Assembly (NCBI GenBank): GCA_003564655.1
Contig: PXES01000322.1
Location: 1 to 7,973, forward strand
Direction of reading: 5' to 3'
DNA length: 7,973 bases
DNA from: Paracoccaceae bacterium
Lineage (GTDB): Bacteria; Pseudomonadota; Alphaproteobacteria; Rhodobacterales; Rhodobacteraceae
Shown: positions 1-6,075 of the stretch, piece after piece
Layout: each line of letters begins with the position of its first letter
Position numbering within the stretch: the stretch's first letter is position 1
Made by a program: the position numbers and the translations under genes
Notes under the pieces: generated by a model
Told to the model about the DNA's origin: nothing
What the model saw: the letters and a program-made list of their open reading frames with translations, nothing else
Databases searched by the model: none

Positions 1-260
1 CCACGGCCCCTGATCAGGTGCTGTCGCGCAAGGACGAGTTGGTCGCGGCGATGCCCGAGGTCGCGGCCGCCGACGGCGCCGAGGAGGTGATGCTGTTCGT
101 CATCGACATCCTGCGCGAGGAGGCGACGCTGCTGGTGCCCACCGAAACCGTGCGCGCTGTCGCCGAGAAGTCCTTCGACGTCAGTGTCACGGGCGATCAG
201 GTCGTGCTGCCCGGCATCATGAGCCGCAAGAAGCAGATCATCCCGGTGCTGTCGCTGTGA
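1..260 (+). CDS. ppaC: Manganese-dependent inorganic pyrophosphatase, C-terminal part (5' end outside window)
   Basis: Hydrolyses pyrophosphate to two phosphates in the cytoplasm, pulling biosynthetic reactions forward. Only the C-terminal DHHA2 domain is present. The frame is open to the window edge (first full codon at base 3), so the GTG at 18 is an internal valine and not a start. Visible family features are the stretch LFVIDILREEATLL and the closing LPGIMSRKKQIIPVL. In family II pyrophosphatases the Arg and Lys of the SRKKQ motif (codons 222-236) bind the substrate phosphates. The catalytic DHH domain with the metal ligands would lie upstream of the window. The stop TGA (258-260) overlaps the GTG start of the next gene, so the two are probably translationally coupled. 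The family assignment is secure from the C-terminal motif. Whether the rest of the gene is intact cannot be seen. Confidence 0.9.
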   Translation, partial: TAPDQVLSRKDELVAAMPEVAAADGAEEVMLFVIDILREEATLLVPTETVRAVAEKSFDVSVTGDQVVLPGIMSRKKQIIPVLSL

Positions 261-1138
261 CCCGTGTGATAGAGCAGTTCGCCGAGATCAGCGCGAATTA
301 CGAGCTTGCGCTGGTCGATCTCTGGGGCTGCGTGCATAACGGGCGCGAGATTTACCCGGCGGCGCAGGCCGCGTTGCAGGCCTTTCGGGCGCAAGGCGGC
401 GGGGTGGTGCTGGTAACCAATGCGCCCCGGCCCGCTGCAGCCGTGCAGGCGCGGCTGGACGAGATGGGGTTCGCGCGCGACGCCTATGACGCGATTGCCA
501 CCTCGGGCGACTCGGCGCAGGAGGGGATGCTGATGGGCGCGGTCGGGCGCCGTGTCTGGCATCTGGGCCCGGCCAAGGATGACAGTTTCTTCACCGACAC
601 CCCCGACTGGCTGGCCGACCAGCCCCCGGTCGAGCGGGTTGACTTCGATGCAGCCGAAGGCATCGTCTGTACCGGCCCCTTTGACGAGATGAACGACACC
701 CCCGAGGATTACCGCGGCAAGTTCCTCGCGGCCAAGGCGCGCGGGCTGAAACTGCTGTGTGCCAATCCCGATATCGTGGTCGATTTTGGCGAGACGCGCC
801 TCTGGTGCGCGGGCGCGCTGGCGCAGCTTTATGACGAGATGGGCGGCGAGAGCCTTTATTTTGGCAAGCCGCACCCACCGATCTACGATCTCGCGCGTCG
901 CGTCGCGGTCGCCGCAGGGCTGCGCTTTTCCGAACCGCAGATCATCGCCATCGGCGACGGCATCGCGACCGATATCTCGGGCGGGATCGCCGAGGGGTTC
1001 GACACGCTGTTCCTGACAAGCGGGCTTGCAGCAGCGGATTTCGGCCCAGATCCGGCCGCGCCCGATCATGCGCGGGTCGAGGCATGGACAGTAGAGCAGG
1101 GCATCCACCCGACCTTTGCGATGGGACGGTTGCGCTGA
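257..1138 (+). CDS. HAD-superfamily class IIA hydrolase, TIGR01459 type
   Basis: Predicted cytoplasmic HAD phosphatase of 293 residues; the substrate is unknown. HAD motif I is at residues 19-29 (LVDLWGCVHNG), with nucleophile Asp21. Motif II is Thr54 in VVLVTNAPRP, motif III is Lys204 in YFGKPHPPIYD, and motif IV is GDGIATD at 233-239 (Asp234, Asp239). The segment between motifs II and III fits the class IIA cap. The position two after the nucleophile, usually the Asp acid/base, is Trp23; I associate the DxWG form with this subfamily, so it does not by itself suggest a dead enzyme. The GTG start lies in a GTGA overlap with the pyrophosphatase stop and has no strong ribosome-binding site, consistent with translational coupling. 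Pairing with a pyrophosphatase hints at phosphate-ester or nucleotide housekeeping, but this is only inference. The family call is firm. Confidence 0.88.
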   Translation: MTRVIEQFAEISANYELALVDLWGCVHNGREIYPAAQAALQAFRAQGGGVVLVTNAPRPAAAVQARLDEMGFARDAYDAIATSGDSAQEGMLMGAVGRRVWHLGPAKDDSFFTDTPDWLADQPPVERVDFDAAEGIVCTGPFDEMNDTPEDYRGKFLAAKARGLKLLCANPDIVVDFGETRLWCAGALAQLYDEMGGESLYFGKPHPPIYDLARRVAVAAGLRFSEPQIIAIGDGIATDISGGIAEGFDTLFLTSGLAAADFGPDPAAPDHARVEAWTVEQGIHPTFAMGRLR

Positions 1139-1140
1139 GG

Positions 1141-1162
1141 GCGGGGTCCGAAAGCGCCCCGC
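1141..1162 (+). terminator. Small GC hairpin after the HAD gene, possible weak terminator
   Basis: GCGGGG (1141-1146) pairs with CCCCGC (1157-1162) around a 10-base loop, starting two bases after the HAD stop codon. No T-run follows, so it is not a classical intrinsic terminator; it could be a weak or Rho-assisted 3' end. A shorter hairpin with similar sequence follows maoC (1760-1776). Confidence 0.35.
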
Positions 1163-1215
1163 GAAACAATATTGCCGCCTGGGCACCATCTGTGTAGCAA
1201 AGTTGCGTGGCCCTG

Positions 1216-1244
1216 TTGCCTTTGCGTCCGTTTTCCTGTATTCG
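1216..1244 (+). promoter_or_regulatory. Possible sigma-70-type promoter for maoC-ribF
   Basis: TTGCCT (1216-1221) and TATTCG (1239-1244) are separated by 17 bases and lie 45 bases before the maoC start. The -35 match is fair and the -10 match is poor. The 150-base gap after the HAD gene makes a promoter here reasonable. The TGC-rich palindrome TGCACTGCA (1246-1254) lies immediately downstream and could be an operator. Confidence 0.28.
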
Positions 1245-1288
1245 CTGCACTGCAACATCGAGAGAGTGTGTGCAGAAGGGGTTTGCAG

Positions 1289-1747
1289 ATGCTGGACACA
1301 GGTATGAACGACAATTTCCCCCGCGGAACGATCTGCATCGAGGATCTGGAAATCGGCATGTCGCGCCATCTGCGCAAGGAAATCACCGACCACGATATCA
1401 AATTGTTCGCCGAGGTCTCGACCGACCGCAATCCCGTGCATCTCGACGATGATTATGCGCAGGACACGATCTTCGAAGGGCGCATCGCCCATGGGATGCT
1501 GACGGCGGGGCTGATCTCGGCGGTGATCGGCGAGCAACTGCCCGGTCATGGCACGATCTATCTTGGCCAGTCGCTGAAATTCCTCGCTCCCGTTCGCCCC
1601 GGCGATGTTGTCCGCGCCGAGGTCACGGTGCTGACCATCGACTACGCCAAGCGTCGTGTCACCCTTGATTGTCGCGCCGCCGTGGGGGATAGGACAGTGC
1701 TGAAGGGCGAGGCCACGGTGCTCGCCCCGAGCCGGAAATTCGACTGA
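1289..1747 (+). CDS. MaoC family dehydratase, PhaJ-like (R)-specific enoyl-CoA hydratase
   Basis: Predicted single hot-dog-fold hydratase of 152 residues, the usual size for PhaJ-like proteins, which reversibly hydrate trans-2-enoyl-CoA to (R)-3-hydroxyacyl-CoA. The hydratase signature is STDRNPVH at residues 44-51; Asp46 and His51 have the same five-residue spacing as the catalytic pair of Aeromonas PhaJ. EGRIAHGML (63-71) and the C-terminal LKFLAPVRPGD segment are also typical. The ATG at 1289 is chosen because AGAAGGGG (1274-1281) lies 7 bases upstream; the frame stays open further upstream but shows no family sequence there. An ATG at 1304 is a weaker alternative. Members can feed beta-oxidation intermediates into polyhydroxyalkanoate synthesis, but many MaoC proteins act on other acyl-CoAs, so the substrate is uncertain. 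It precedes ribF by 40 bases on the same strand. Confidence 0.88.
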   Translation: MLDTGMNDNFPRGTICIEDLEIGMSRHLRKEITDHDIKLFAEVSTDRNPVHLDDDYAQDTIFEGRIAHGMLTAGLISAVIGEQLPGHGTIYLGQSLKFLAPVRPGDVVRAEVTVLTIDYAKRRVTLDCRAAVGDRTVLKGEATVLAPSRKFD

Positions 1748-1759
1748 AGACAGGGGCAG

Positions 1760-1785
1760 GCGGGTCCGCGCCCCGCAAAGGGGGC
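1760..1785 (+). promoter_or_regulatory. Alternative hairpins over the ribF ribosome-binding site
   Basis: GCGGG (1760-1764) can pair with CCCGC (1772-1776), leaving the ribF ribosome-binding site AAAGGGGG (1777-1784) free. Alternatively GCCCC (1770-1774) can pair with GGGGC (1781-1785) and cover it. The two pairings share bases and exclude each other. The stems are only 5 base pairs, and such pairings arise easily in GC-rich DNA, so a regulatory role is a hypothesis. Confidence 0.25.
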
Positions 1786-1787
1786 CG

Positions 1788-2714
1788 ATGCGCATCACCC
1801 GTCACTGGACCGAAACCGCCCCCGAAGCGCGCGGGGCCTCGGTCGCACTGGGCAATTTCGACGGGGTGCATTGTGGCCACCAGCGGGTGATCGACCTCGC
1901 GCGGCGCCCCGACATGCCGCTTGGCATCGTCACCTTCGAGCCGCATCCGCGCGAGTATTTCAGCCCCGGCGCTGCCCCCTTCCGGCTGATGAACCGCGAG
2001 GCCCGCGCCAACCGGCTGGCGCGCCTGGGCGTGGCGGAACTCTACGAGCTTCCCTTCGACGCCCGCCTGGCCGGGCTGAGCGCCGAGGCCTTCGCCCGCG
2101 AGGTGCTGGCCGAGGGGCTGGGCGTGGGGCATGTCGTGGTCGGGGCCGATTTCTGTTTCGGCCAGGGCCGCACCGGCACGGCGACAGATCTTGCCCGGCT
2201 GGGCGCGGGTCTGGGCTTTCAGGTCACGATCGCGCCACTGCTTGCGACAGGTGACCGCGTCTTCTCCTCCACCGCCATCCGCACTGCGCTGAGCGAGGGC
2301 CGCCCCCGCGACGCGGCCTCCATGCTCGGCCATTGGCACCGGATCGAAGGGCCGGTCCTGCATGGCGAAAAGCGCGGTCGCGAGTTGGGCTATCCGACCG
2401 CGAACATGTCCATCGCAGGGCTGCACCCGCCGCGCTTTGGGGTCTATGCGGTGCTGGTCGATGTGGCGGATGGCCCGCATCGCGGCCGACATCACGGTGT
2501 CGCCTCGCTGGGCGTGCGCCCGATGTTCGGCGAGAATGTCCCGAATCTCGAGACGCATCTCTTCGACTTTCGCGGCGAACTCTACGGCACACATCTCTCG
2601 GTGGCGCTGGTCGAACACCTTCGTGACGAACTTCGCTTCGACAGCCTCGATGCGCTGATCACCCGGATGGACGCCGACAGCGCACGGGCCCGCGCGATTC
2701 TGAGTGCACTCTGA
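1788..2714 (+). CDS. ribF: Bifunctional riboflavin kinase / FAD synthetase
   Basis: Converts riboflavin plus ATP to FMN, then FMN plus ATP to FAD, in the cytoplasm; it supplies all flavoenzymes. The protein has 308 residues, normal for the family. The N-terminal adenylyltransferase domain shows GNFDGVHCGHQ (22-32), with the nucleotidyltransferase HxGH as His28-Cys-Gly-His31, and SSTAIR (160-165), the counterpart of the ISSTxIR motif. The C-terminal kinase domain shows GYPTAN (201-206), whose Thr and Asn contact ATP-Mg and flavin, and the catalytic Glu255 in NLETHLFDF. The start ATG has a strong ribosome-binding site, AAAGGGGG, 3 bases upstream. It follows maoC after 40 bases, probably in one transcript. 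No FMN riboswitch is present upstream, as expected for a housekeeping ribF. Its end faces ruvB. Confidence 0.97.
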   Translation: MRITRHWTETAPEARGASVALGNFDGVHCGHQRVIDLARRPDMPLGIVTFEPHPREYFSPGAAPFRLMNREARANRLARLGVAELYELPFDARLAGLSAEAFAREVLAEGLGVGHVVVGADFCFGQGRTGTATDLARLGAGLGFQVTIAPLLATGDRVFSSTAIRTALSEGRPRDAASMLGHWHRIEGPVLHGEKRGRELGYPTANMSIAGLHPPRFGVYAVLVDVADGPHRGRHHGVASLGVRPMFGENVPNLETHLFDFRGELYGTHLSVALVEHLRDELRFDSLDALITRMDADSARARAILSAL

Positions 2715-2735
2715 CAGCGCCCTTGCCTGACCGCT

Positions 2736-2778
2736 CGGGCCACGGGCGAGGCCCGCCTGCGCATCCGGGCACGCCCGG
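2736..2778 (+). terminator. GC-rich hairpins after ribF, possible terminator
   Basis: CGGGCC (2736-2741) pairs with GGCCCG (2750-2755) around an 8-base loop. A second compact hairpin follows, CCGGG (2765-2769) with CCCGG (2774-2778) around a 4-base loop. They begin 22 bases after the ribF stop. Neither is followed by a T-run, so the termination role is inferred from position only. Confidence 0.35.
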
Positions 2779-2871
2779 GCAAAGCACCCGCGGCACGTGC
2801 CCACCCACCCCGCACGCTTTGAGGGCGCTTTGCTGCCACAGCGAAGGGGTTGGCGCATGCCGTCTGCATCT

Positions 2872-2943
2872 TCATCTTTGTCCGAATATCCTCGGGGGGT
2901 GAATGGGCGCGGCAGCGCCCAGAGGGGGTGCGAGCGCCCCCTT
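2872..2943. repeat. GC-rich intergenic element with ATATCCTCGGGGGG core and two hairpins
   Basis: In the convergent ribF/ruvB gap, a T-rich segment (ATCTTTGTCCGAATATCCTC, about 2877-2893) runs into GGGGGG (2894-2899). Two hairpins follow. One is TGGGCGC (2904-2910) with GCGCCCA (2915-2921) around the tetraloop GGCA; the other is AGGGGG (2923-2928) with CCCCCT (2937-2942). From memory, elements with this layout (AT-rich lead, CCTCGGGGGG, then a block like GGGGGCnnGCGCCCCC) recur in intergenic regions of Rhodobacteraceae. Only one copy is in this window, so the repeat nature cannot be shown here. It lies 25 bases beyond the ruvB stop and could end transcription from either side. Confidence 0.5.
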
Positions 2944-2967
2944 GCCCCGCCAGCCGCAGGCGCGACG

Positions 2968-4005
2968 TCATTCGTCGAAAAGCTGCCCCTGGCCTGGTGT
3001 CGCCGGGGCGGGCAGCCCCAGATGCGTCCAGGCGCGCGCCGCCAGCATCCGCCCGCGCGGGGTGCGCGCAATCAGCCCCTGCTGCAGCAGGAAAGGCTCG
3101 ATCACCTCTTCGATCGCATCGCGCGATTCCGACAGGGCGGCGGCGATGGTCTCCACCCCGACTGGCCCGCCACCGTAATTTTCGGCCAGCAGCGCCAGAT
3201 AGCGCCGGTCGGCCCCGTCGAGCCCGATCCCGTCCACCCCCAGCCGCGTCAGCGCGTTGTCGGCGAGGGATTGCGTCAGCTTCCCGTCGCCCTCGACCAA
3301 TGCGAAATCCACCACCCGGCGCAGCAGCCGCCCCGCTATGCGCGGCGTCCCCCGCGCGCGCCGCGCAATCTCGCGCACGCCGTCCTCGGTCGCGGCGACG
3401 CCCAACAGCCGCGCCCCGCGCGAGACGATCTGGCACAGCTCGGCCTCGGTGTAGAACTGCAATCGTGTGGGGATGCCGAAGCGGTCGCGCAGCGGGGTGG
3501 TCAGCAGCCCCAGCCGGGTCGTGGCCCCAACCAGCGTGAAGGGCTGCAACTCGATGCGCACCGTGCGCGCGGCCGGGCCTTCGCCGATCACCAGATCCAG
3601 CTCGAAATCCTCCATCGCCGGGTAGAGCACTTCTTCCACAGCCGGATTAAGCCGGTGGATCTCGTCGATGAACAGCACGTCGCGCGCTTCCAGATTGGTC
3701 AGGATCGCCGCCAGATCCCCCGCCTTGGCGAGCACCGGCCCAGAGGTCATGCGAAACCCCACGCCCAACTCCCGCGCCATGATCTGCGCCAGCGTCGTCT
3801 TGCCCAGACCGGGAGGGCCGTAGAAGAGCGTATGGTCCATCGCCTCTCCGCGCATCCGCGCCGACTGGACGAAAACGCGCAGATTGGCGCGGGCTTCGTG
3901 CTGGCCAATGAATTCGTCCAGCGCCTGCGGCCGCAGCGCCCGGTCAATATCGGGGCTGTCGTCGGGCAGGGCGGCGCCGCGCAGGTCGGGGTCGGGGGCG
4001 TTCAT
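2968..4005 (-). CDS. ruvB: Holliday junction branch migration ATPase RuvB
   Basis: Hexameric AAA+ motor that is loaded by RuvA on Holliday junctions and pumps DNA to drive branch migration during recombinational repair. The 345 residues match the usual family length. Visible motifs: Walker A GPPGLGKTT (63-71), Walker B with DEIH (114-117), sensor 1 in VGATTR (159-164), arginine finger Arg173 in LRDRFGI, sensor 2 in GTPRIAGRLLRRV, and the C-terminal winged-helix part with GPVGVETIA. Where E. coli has GTPRIANRLL, this protein has Gly for Asn, a mild change. The start ATG overlaps the stop of the upstream GIY-YIG gene (ATGA, 4002-4005), and no strong ribosome-binding site is seen, so translation is probably coupled. 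It is the last gene of the ruv operon and converges on ribF. Confidence 0.98.
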   Translation of the reverse strand: MNAPDPDLRGAALPDDSPDIDRALRPQALDEFIGQHEARANLRVFVQSARMRGEAMDHTLFYGPPGLGKTTLAQIMARELGVGFRMTSGPVLAKAGDLAAILTNLEARDVLFIDEIHRLNPAVEEVLYPAMEDFELDLVIGEGPAARTVRIELQPFTLVGATTRLGLLTTPLRDRFGIPTRLQFYTEAELCQIVSRGARLLGVAATEDGVREIARRARGTPRIAGRLLRRVVDFALVEGDGKLTQSLADNALTRLGVDGIGLDGADRRYLALLAENYGGGPVGVETIAAALSESRDAIEEVIEPFLLQQGLIARTPRGRMLAARAWTHLGLPAPATPGQGQLFDE

Positions 4006-4871
4006 GCATTCAACCCGTAGCGGCGGGTGTGCAGCCTGTCCATCCAGCTTCGCTCCGACTGTGTGACTTCCGCGATCTCGGCGGCCGGGCTGAGAAGCTC
4101 TAGGATAGAAAAACTGAAGCGGCGCGGATCCCGGCGCGACAACTCGCGCGTCACGCCGAGGTCACCTGCGACATGCGCACGCCAGCGCCCCAGCAGATTG
4201 TCGGCCCCATATGCGGCCCCGACATATCGCGCCCCGTCATCGACATCGACAATCAGATAGATGCCGCGCCAGTGGCGCAACGTGTCTGCCCAACTCCGGG
4301 GCAATGCGCGCAGCGTCGGCGCGTCGATGATCAGTTTCCGCCAGTCCGGCATCGGCGGGGCCAGATCGGGCAGCGCGGTGATCGCGACCACATCCAGCGG
4401 TGTGCGTTCGGCCAGCCGCATATAGGCGCGCGCGCCGGGGTCGGCAACGATCAGGCGCCCCCGCAGAGCCGCCAGTTCGGGCATCGGCGCCAGCGTGAAC
4501 TGCGCGCGCGTGCCGATGCCGCGCGGCACGAAGCCGCGCGGATCGGCGAAATGCGCGAACATCGCCTGCATTGCGGGATCGGCGTCGAAATCCGCCGCGC
4601 TGCGGTCCTGCCAGCCCGCCTGACGATAAAGCCCCACGAACCCCAGCGTCCCGTCGCCGCGCGTCACGAAAGAGGCCATGACCTCGCGCCCCTTGAGTGT
4701 TGCCTCGGCCCGGCTGGAATGGGTGCTCTGATAGGTCTCGAATTCCGGGGCCTGCGCCTCTGCCAGGGTCATGAGTGCCAGACGGCCGCGCGGGTCGCCG
4801 GGCTTGTGCAGGCAAAGCGCCACGCGGCCGGCATCTATCGCATGGCCATCGAGAAGGGTCTGGAACTGCAT
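4002..4871 (-). CDS. GIY-YIG nuclease family protein inserted between ruvA and ruvB
   Basis: Predicted DNA-cutting enzyme of 289 residues. The C-terminal GIY-YIG domain (about 200-289) carries the full set of key residues: GIY (203-205), YVG (216-218), Arg229 in LLGRW, the metal-binding Glu273 in QSERSW, and Asn288 near the end. The N-terminal 200 residues form a separate domain of unknown function, with a central AQAPEFETYQSTHS (39-52) and LGFVGLY (76-82). The whole layout, including the closing DRLHTRxxGLN, resembles a bacterial GIY-YIG family of about this size that I recall without a known function. The start ATG has AAAGGG 7 bases upstream, overlapping the ruvA end; the stop overlaps the ruvB start by 4 bases. 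It is therefore made together with RuvCAB. A role in branched-DNA or damage processing is inferred from this position and from the GIY-YIG fold of the eukaryotic resolvase subunit SLX1. Confidence 0.85.
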   Translation of the reverse strand: MQFQTLLDGHAIDAGRVALCLHKPGDPRGRLALMTLAEAQAPEFETYQSTHSSRAEATLKGREVMASFVTRGDGTLGFVGLYRQAGWQDRSAADFDADPAMQAMFAHFADPRGFVPRGIGTRAQFTLAPMPELAALRGRLIVADPGARAYMRLAERTPLDVVAITALPDLAPPMPDWRKLIIDAPTLRALPRSWADTLRHWRGIYLIVDVDDGARYVGAAYGADNLLGRWRAHVAGDLGVTRELSRRDPRRFSFSILELLSPAAEIAEVTQSERSWMDRLHTRRYGLNA

Positions 4872-4875
4872 CCGC

Positions 4876-5541
4876 TCACCCTTTCGGTGCCAGCAGCCGC
4901 AGGGCGGCGCGGATCAGGGCGGGGGTGTCGGCCTCGGGGGTGTCTTCCTGCGCCTCGGCCACGGCGCGGGCGGCGTCGGCAGGGGCGTAGCCGAGATTGC
5001 CGAGCGCCGACATTGCCTCGGACACGGCTTGCCCGACGGGGGTGCCGGCCTCGGCCACCTGCATTGCAGGCGCCGCTGCGCGGCCATTGGTGGCAGGACG
5101 TGCCGCCGCCGCACTCCTCACGGTACCCGCGCCCATCAGCGCCGGGGCCTTGTCCTTGAGTTCATGCGCGATGCGCTGCGCCAGTTTCGGCCCGACACCC
5201 GGCGCGCCGCGCAGCGCCCTACCGTCGCCCAGCGCGATGGCGCGCGCCACCCCCTCGGGCCCCAGCGTGCCCAGCAGCGCAAGCGACATCTTCGCCCCCA
5301 CCCCCTGCACCGAGGTCAGCAGCCGGTGCCATTCCTTCTCGAGCGGATCCGGGAAGCCGAAGAGTTGCAACAGATCCTCGCGCACCACAAGGTCGGTATA
5401 GAGCGCGGCAACCTCGCCCGATCCGGGCAACGCGCTCAGCGTGCGCTCGGAGACATGCACGACGTAGCCCACCCCGCCCACATCCAGCAGCACGTGATCG
5501 GGCCCGCGACTGTCGATCACCCCGGTCAGCTTGCCGATCAT
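4876..5541 (-). CDS. ruvA: Holliday junction DNA helicase subunit RuvA
   Basis: Tetrameric protein that binds the four-way junction, holds it open and square, and recruits RuvB. Domain I (about 1-62) starts MIGKLTG and keeps the acidic pin residues Glu55-Asp56 at the same numbers as in E. coli. Domain II has two helix-hairpin-helix motifs, GVGAK (80-84) and GVGPK (115-119). A linker rich in Ala, Gly and Pro (about 135-174) leads to domain III (about 175-221), which contacts RuvB. The length of 221 residues exceeds the 203 of E. coli, mainly because of the linker. The start ATG overlaps the ruvC stop by 4 bases, with a run of seven G bases 4 bases before it as a possible ribosome-binding site. 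Its stop is 4 bases from the GIY-YIG start. Confidence 0.97.
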   Translation of the reverse strand: MIGKLTGVIDSRGPDHVLLDVGGVGYVVHVSERTLSALPGSGEVAALYTDLVVREDLLQLFGFPDPLEKEWHRLLTSVQGVGAKMSLALLGTLGPEGVARAIALGDGRALRGAPGVGPKLAQRIAHELKDKAPALMGAGTVRSAAAARPATNGRAAAPAMQVAEAGTPVGQAVSEAMSALGNLGYAPADAARAVAEAQEDTPEADTPALIRAALRLLAPKG

Positions 5542-6041
5542 CGCGCCCCCCCGGCCAGCACCATCGCGCGCGCCGACTGGCAGTGAAAGGCATGGCAGAT
5601 CGCGACCGCCAGCGCATCAGCGGCGTCCGGGCCCGCAATCTCGACCCCGGGCAGTTGCATCCGTACCATATGATCGACCTGTTCCTTCGCCGCCTTGCCG
5701 ACCCCGACGACGGCCTTCTTGACCGCGTTGGGCGCGTATTCCCCGACCTCGAGCCCCGCCTGCGCGGGCACCAGCAGCGCGATCCCGCGCGCCGAGCCGA
5801 GTTTCAGCGTCGCCACGGCGTCCTTGTTGACAAAGGTCTGCTCGACCGCTGCATGGCCTGGCGTGTGGCAGGCGATGACGCGGGTGAGTTGGGCGTGCAG
5901 CTCCATCAGGCGCGCGGCAAGCGTGCCGGTCGGATCCGACCGGCACACCCCGTTCGCGACATGGCGCAGGCGCGCGCCGTCAGCCTCGATCACGCCCCAG
6001 CCCAGATTGCGCAGACCTGGGTCGATGCCGATGACGCGCAT
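5538..6041 (-). CDS. ruvC: Holliday junction resolvase RuvC
   Basis: Dimeric endonuclease that cuts Holliday junctions symmetrically, completing the RuvABC pathway. It has 167 residues, a typical size. The four catalytic acids of the RNase H-like fold are visible: Asp7 in MRVIGIDPGLRNLGWG, Glu67 in AVEQTFVNKDA, and Asp139 and Asp142 in GPDAADALAVAICH. The frame stays open 32 codons further upstream to an ATG at 6137, but that extension has no family sequence. The ATG at 6041 starts exactly at the conserved RVIGIDPG and has AGGA (6048-6051) 6 bases upstream, so it is chosen. It is the first gene of the ruvC-ruvA-GIY-YIG-ruvB operon, and its TGA overlaps the ruvA ATG. A near-consensus LexA box upstream suggests control by the SOS response. 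Confidence 0.96.
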   Translation of the reverse strand: MRVIGIDPGLRNLGWGVIEADGARLRHVANGVCRSDPTGTLAARLMELHAQLTRVIACHTPGHAAVEQTFVNKDAVATLKLGSARGIALLVPAQAGLEVGEYAPNAVKKAVVGVGKAAKEQVDHMVRMQLPGVEIAGPDAADALAVAICHAFHCQSARAMVLAGGAR

Positions 6042-6075
6042 GGGGTGTCCTGCCCTGTTGTCCTGCCCGGCACCA

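Noticed and set aside
1748..1787. FMN riboswitch in front of ribF.
   Set aside because: The gap is only 40 bases, too short for the roughly 120-base FMN aptamer, and its conserved blocks are absent.
197..1798. Long open frame of 533 codons on the minus strand opposite the HAD and maoC genes.
   Set aside because: It runs antisense to two well-identified genes and its translation resembles no family. GC-rich coding DNA commonly leaves such antisense frames open.
1659..3071. 470-codon open frame on the minus strand across ribF and the intergenic region.
   Set aside because: It covers ribF in antisense, crosses the hairpin element, and overlaps the end of ruvB in another frame; the product is Arg/Gly/Ala-rich shadow sequence.
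2797..4020. 407-codon open frame on the plus strand opposite ruvB.
   Set aside because: It is antisense to ruvB, whose motifs are all present, and its composition (Arg, Gln, Pro, Gly) is that of a shadow frame.
4173..5586. Long plus-strand open frames (4173-5159 and 4771-5586) opposite the GIY-YIG gene and ruvA.
   Set aside because: Both are antisense to identified genes and contain no recognisable domain.
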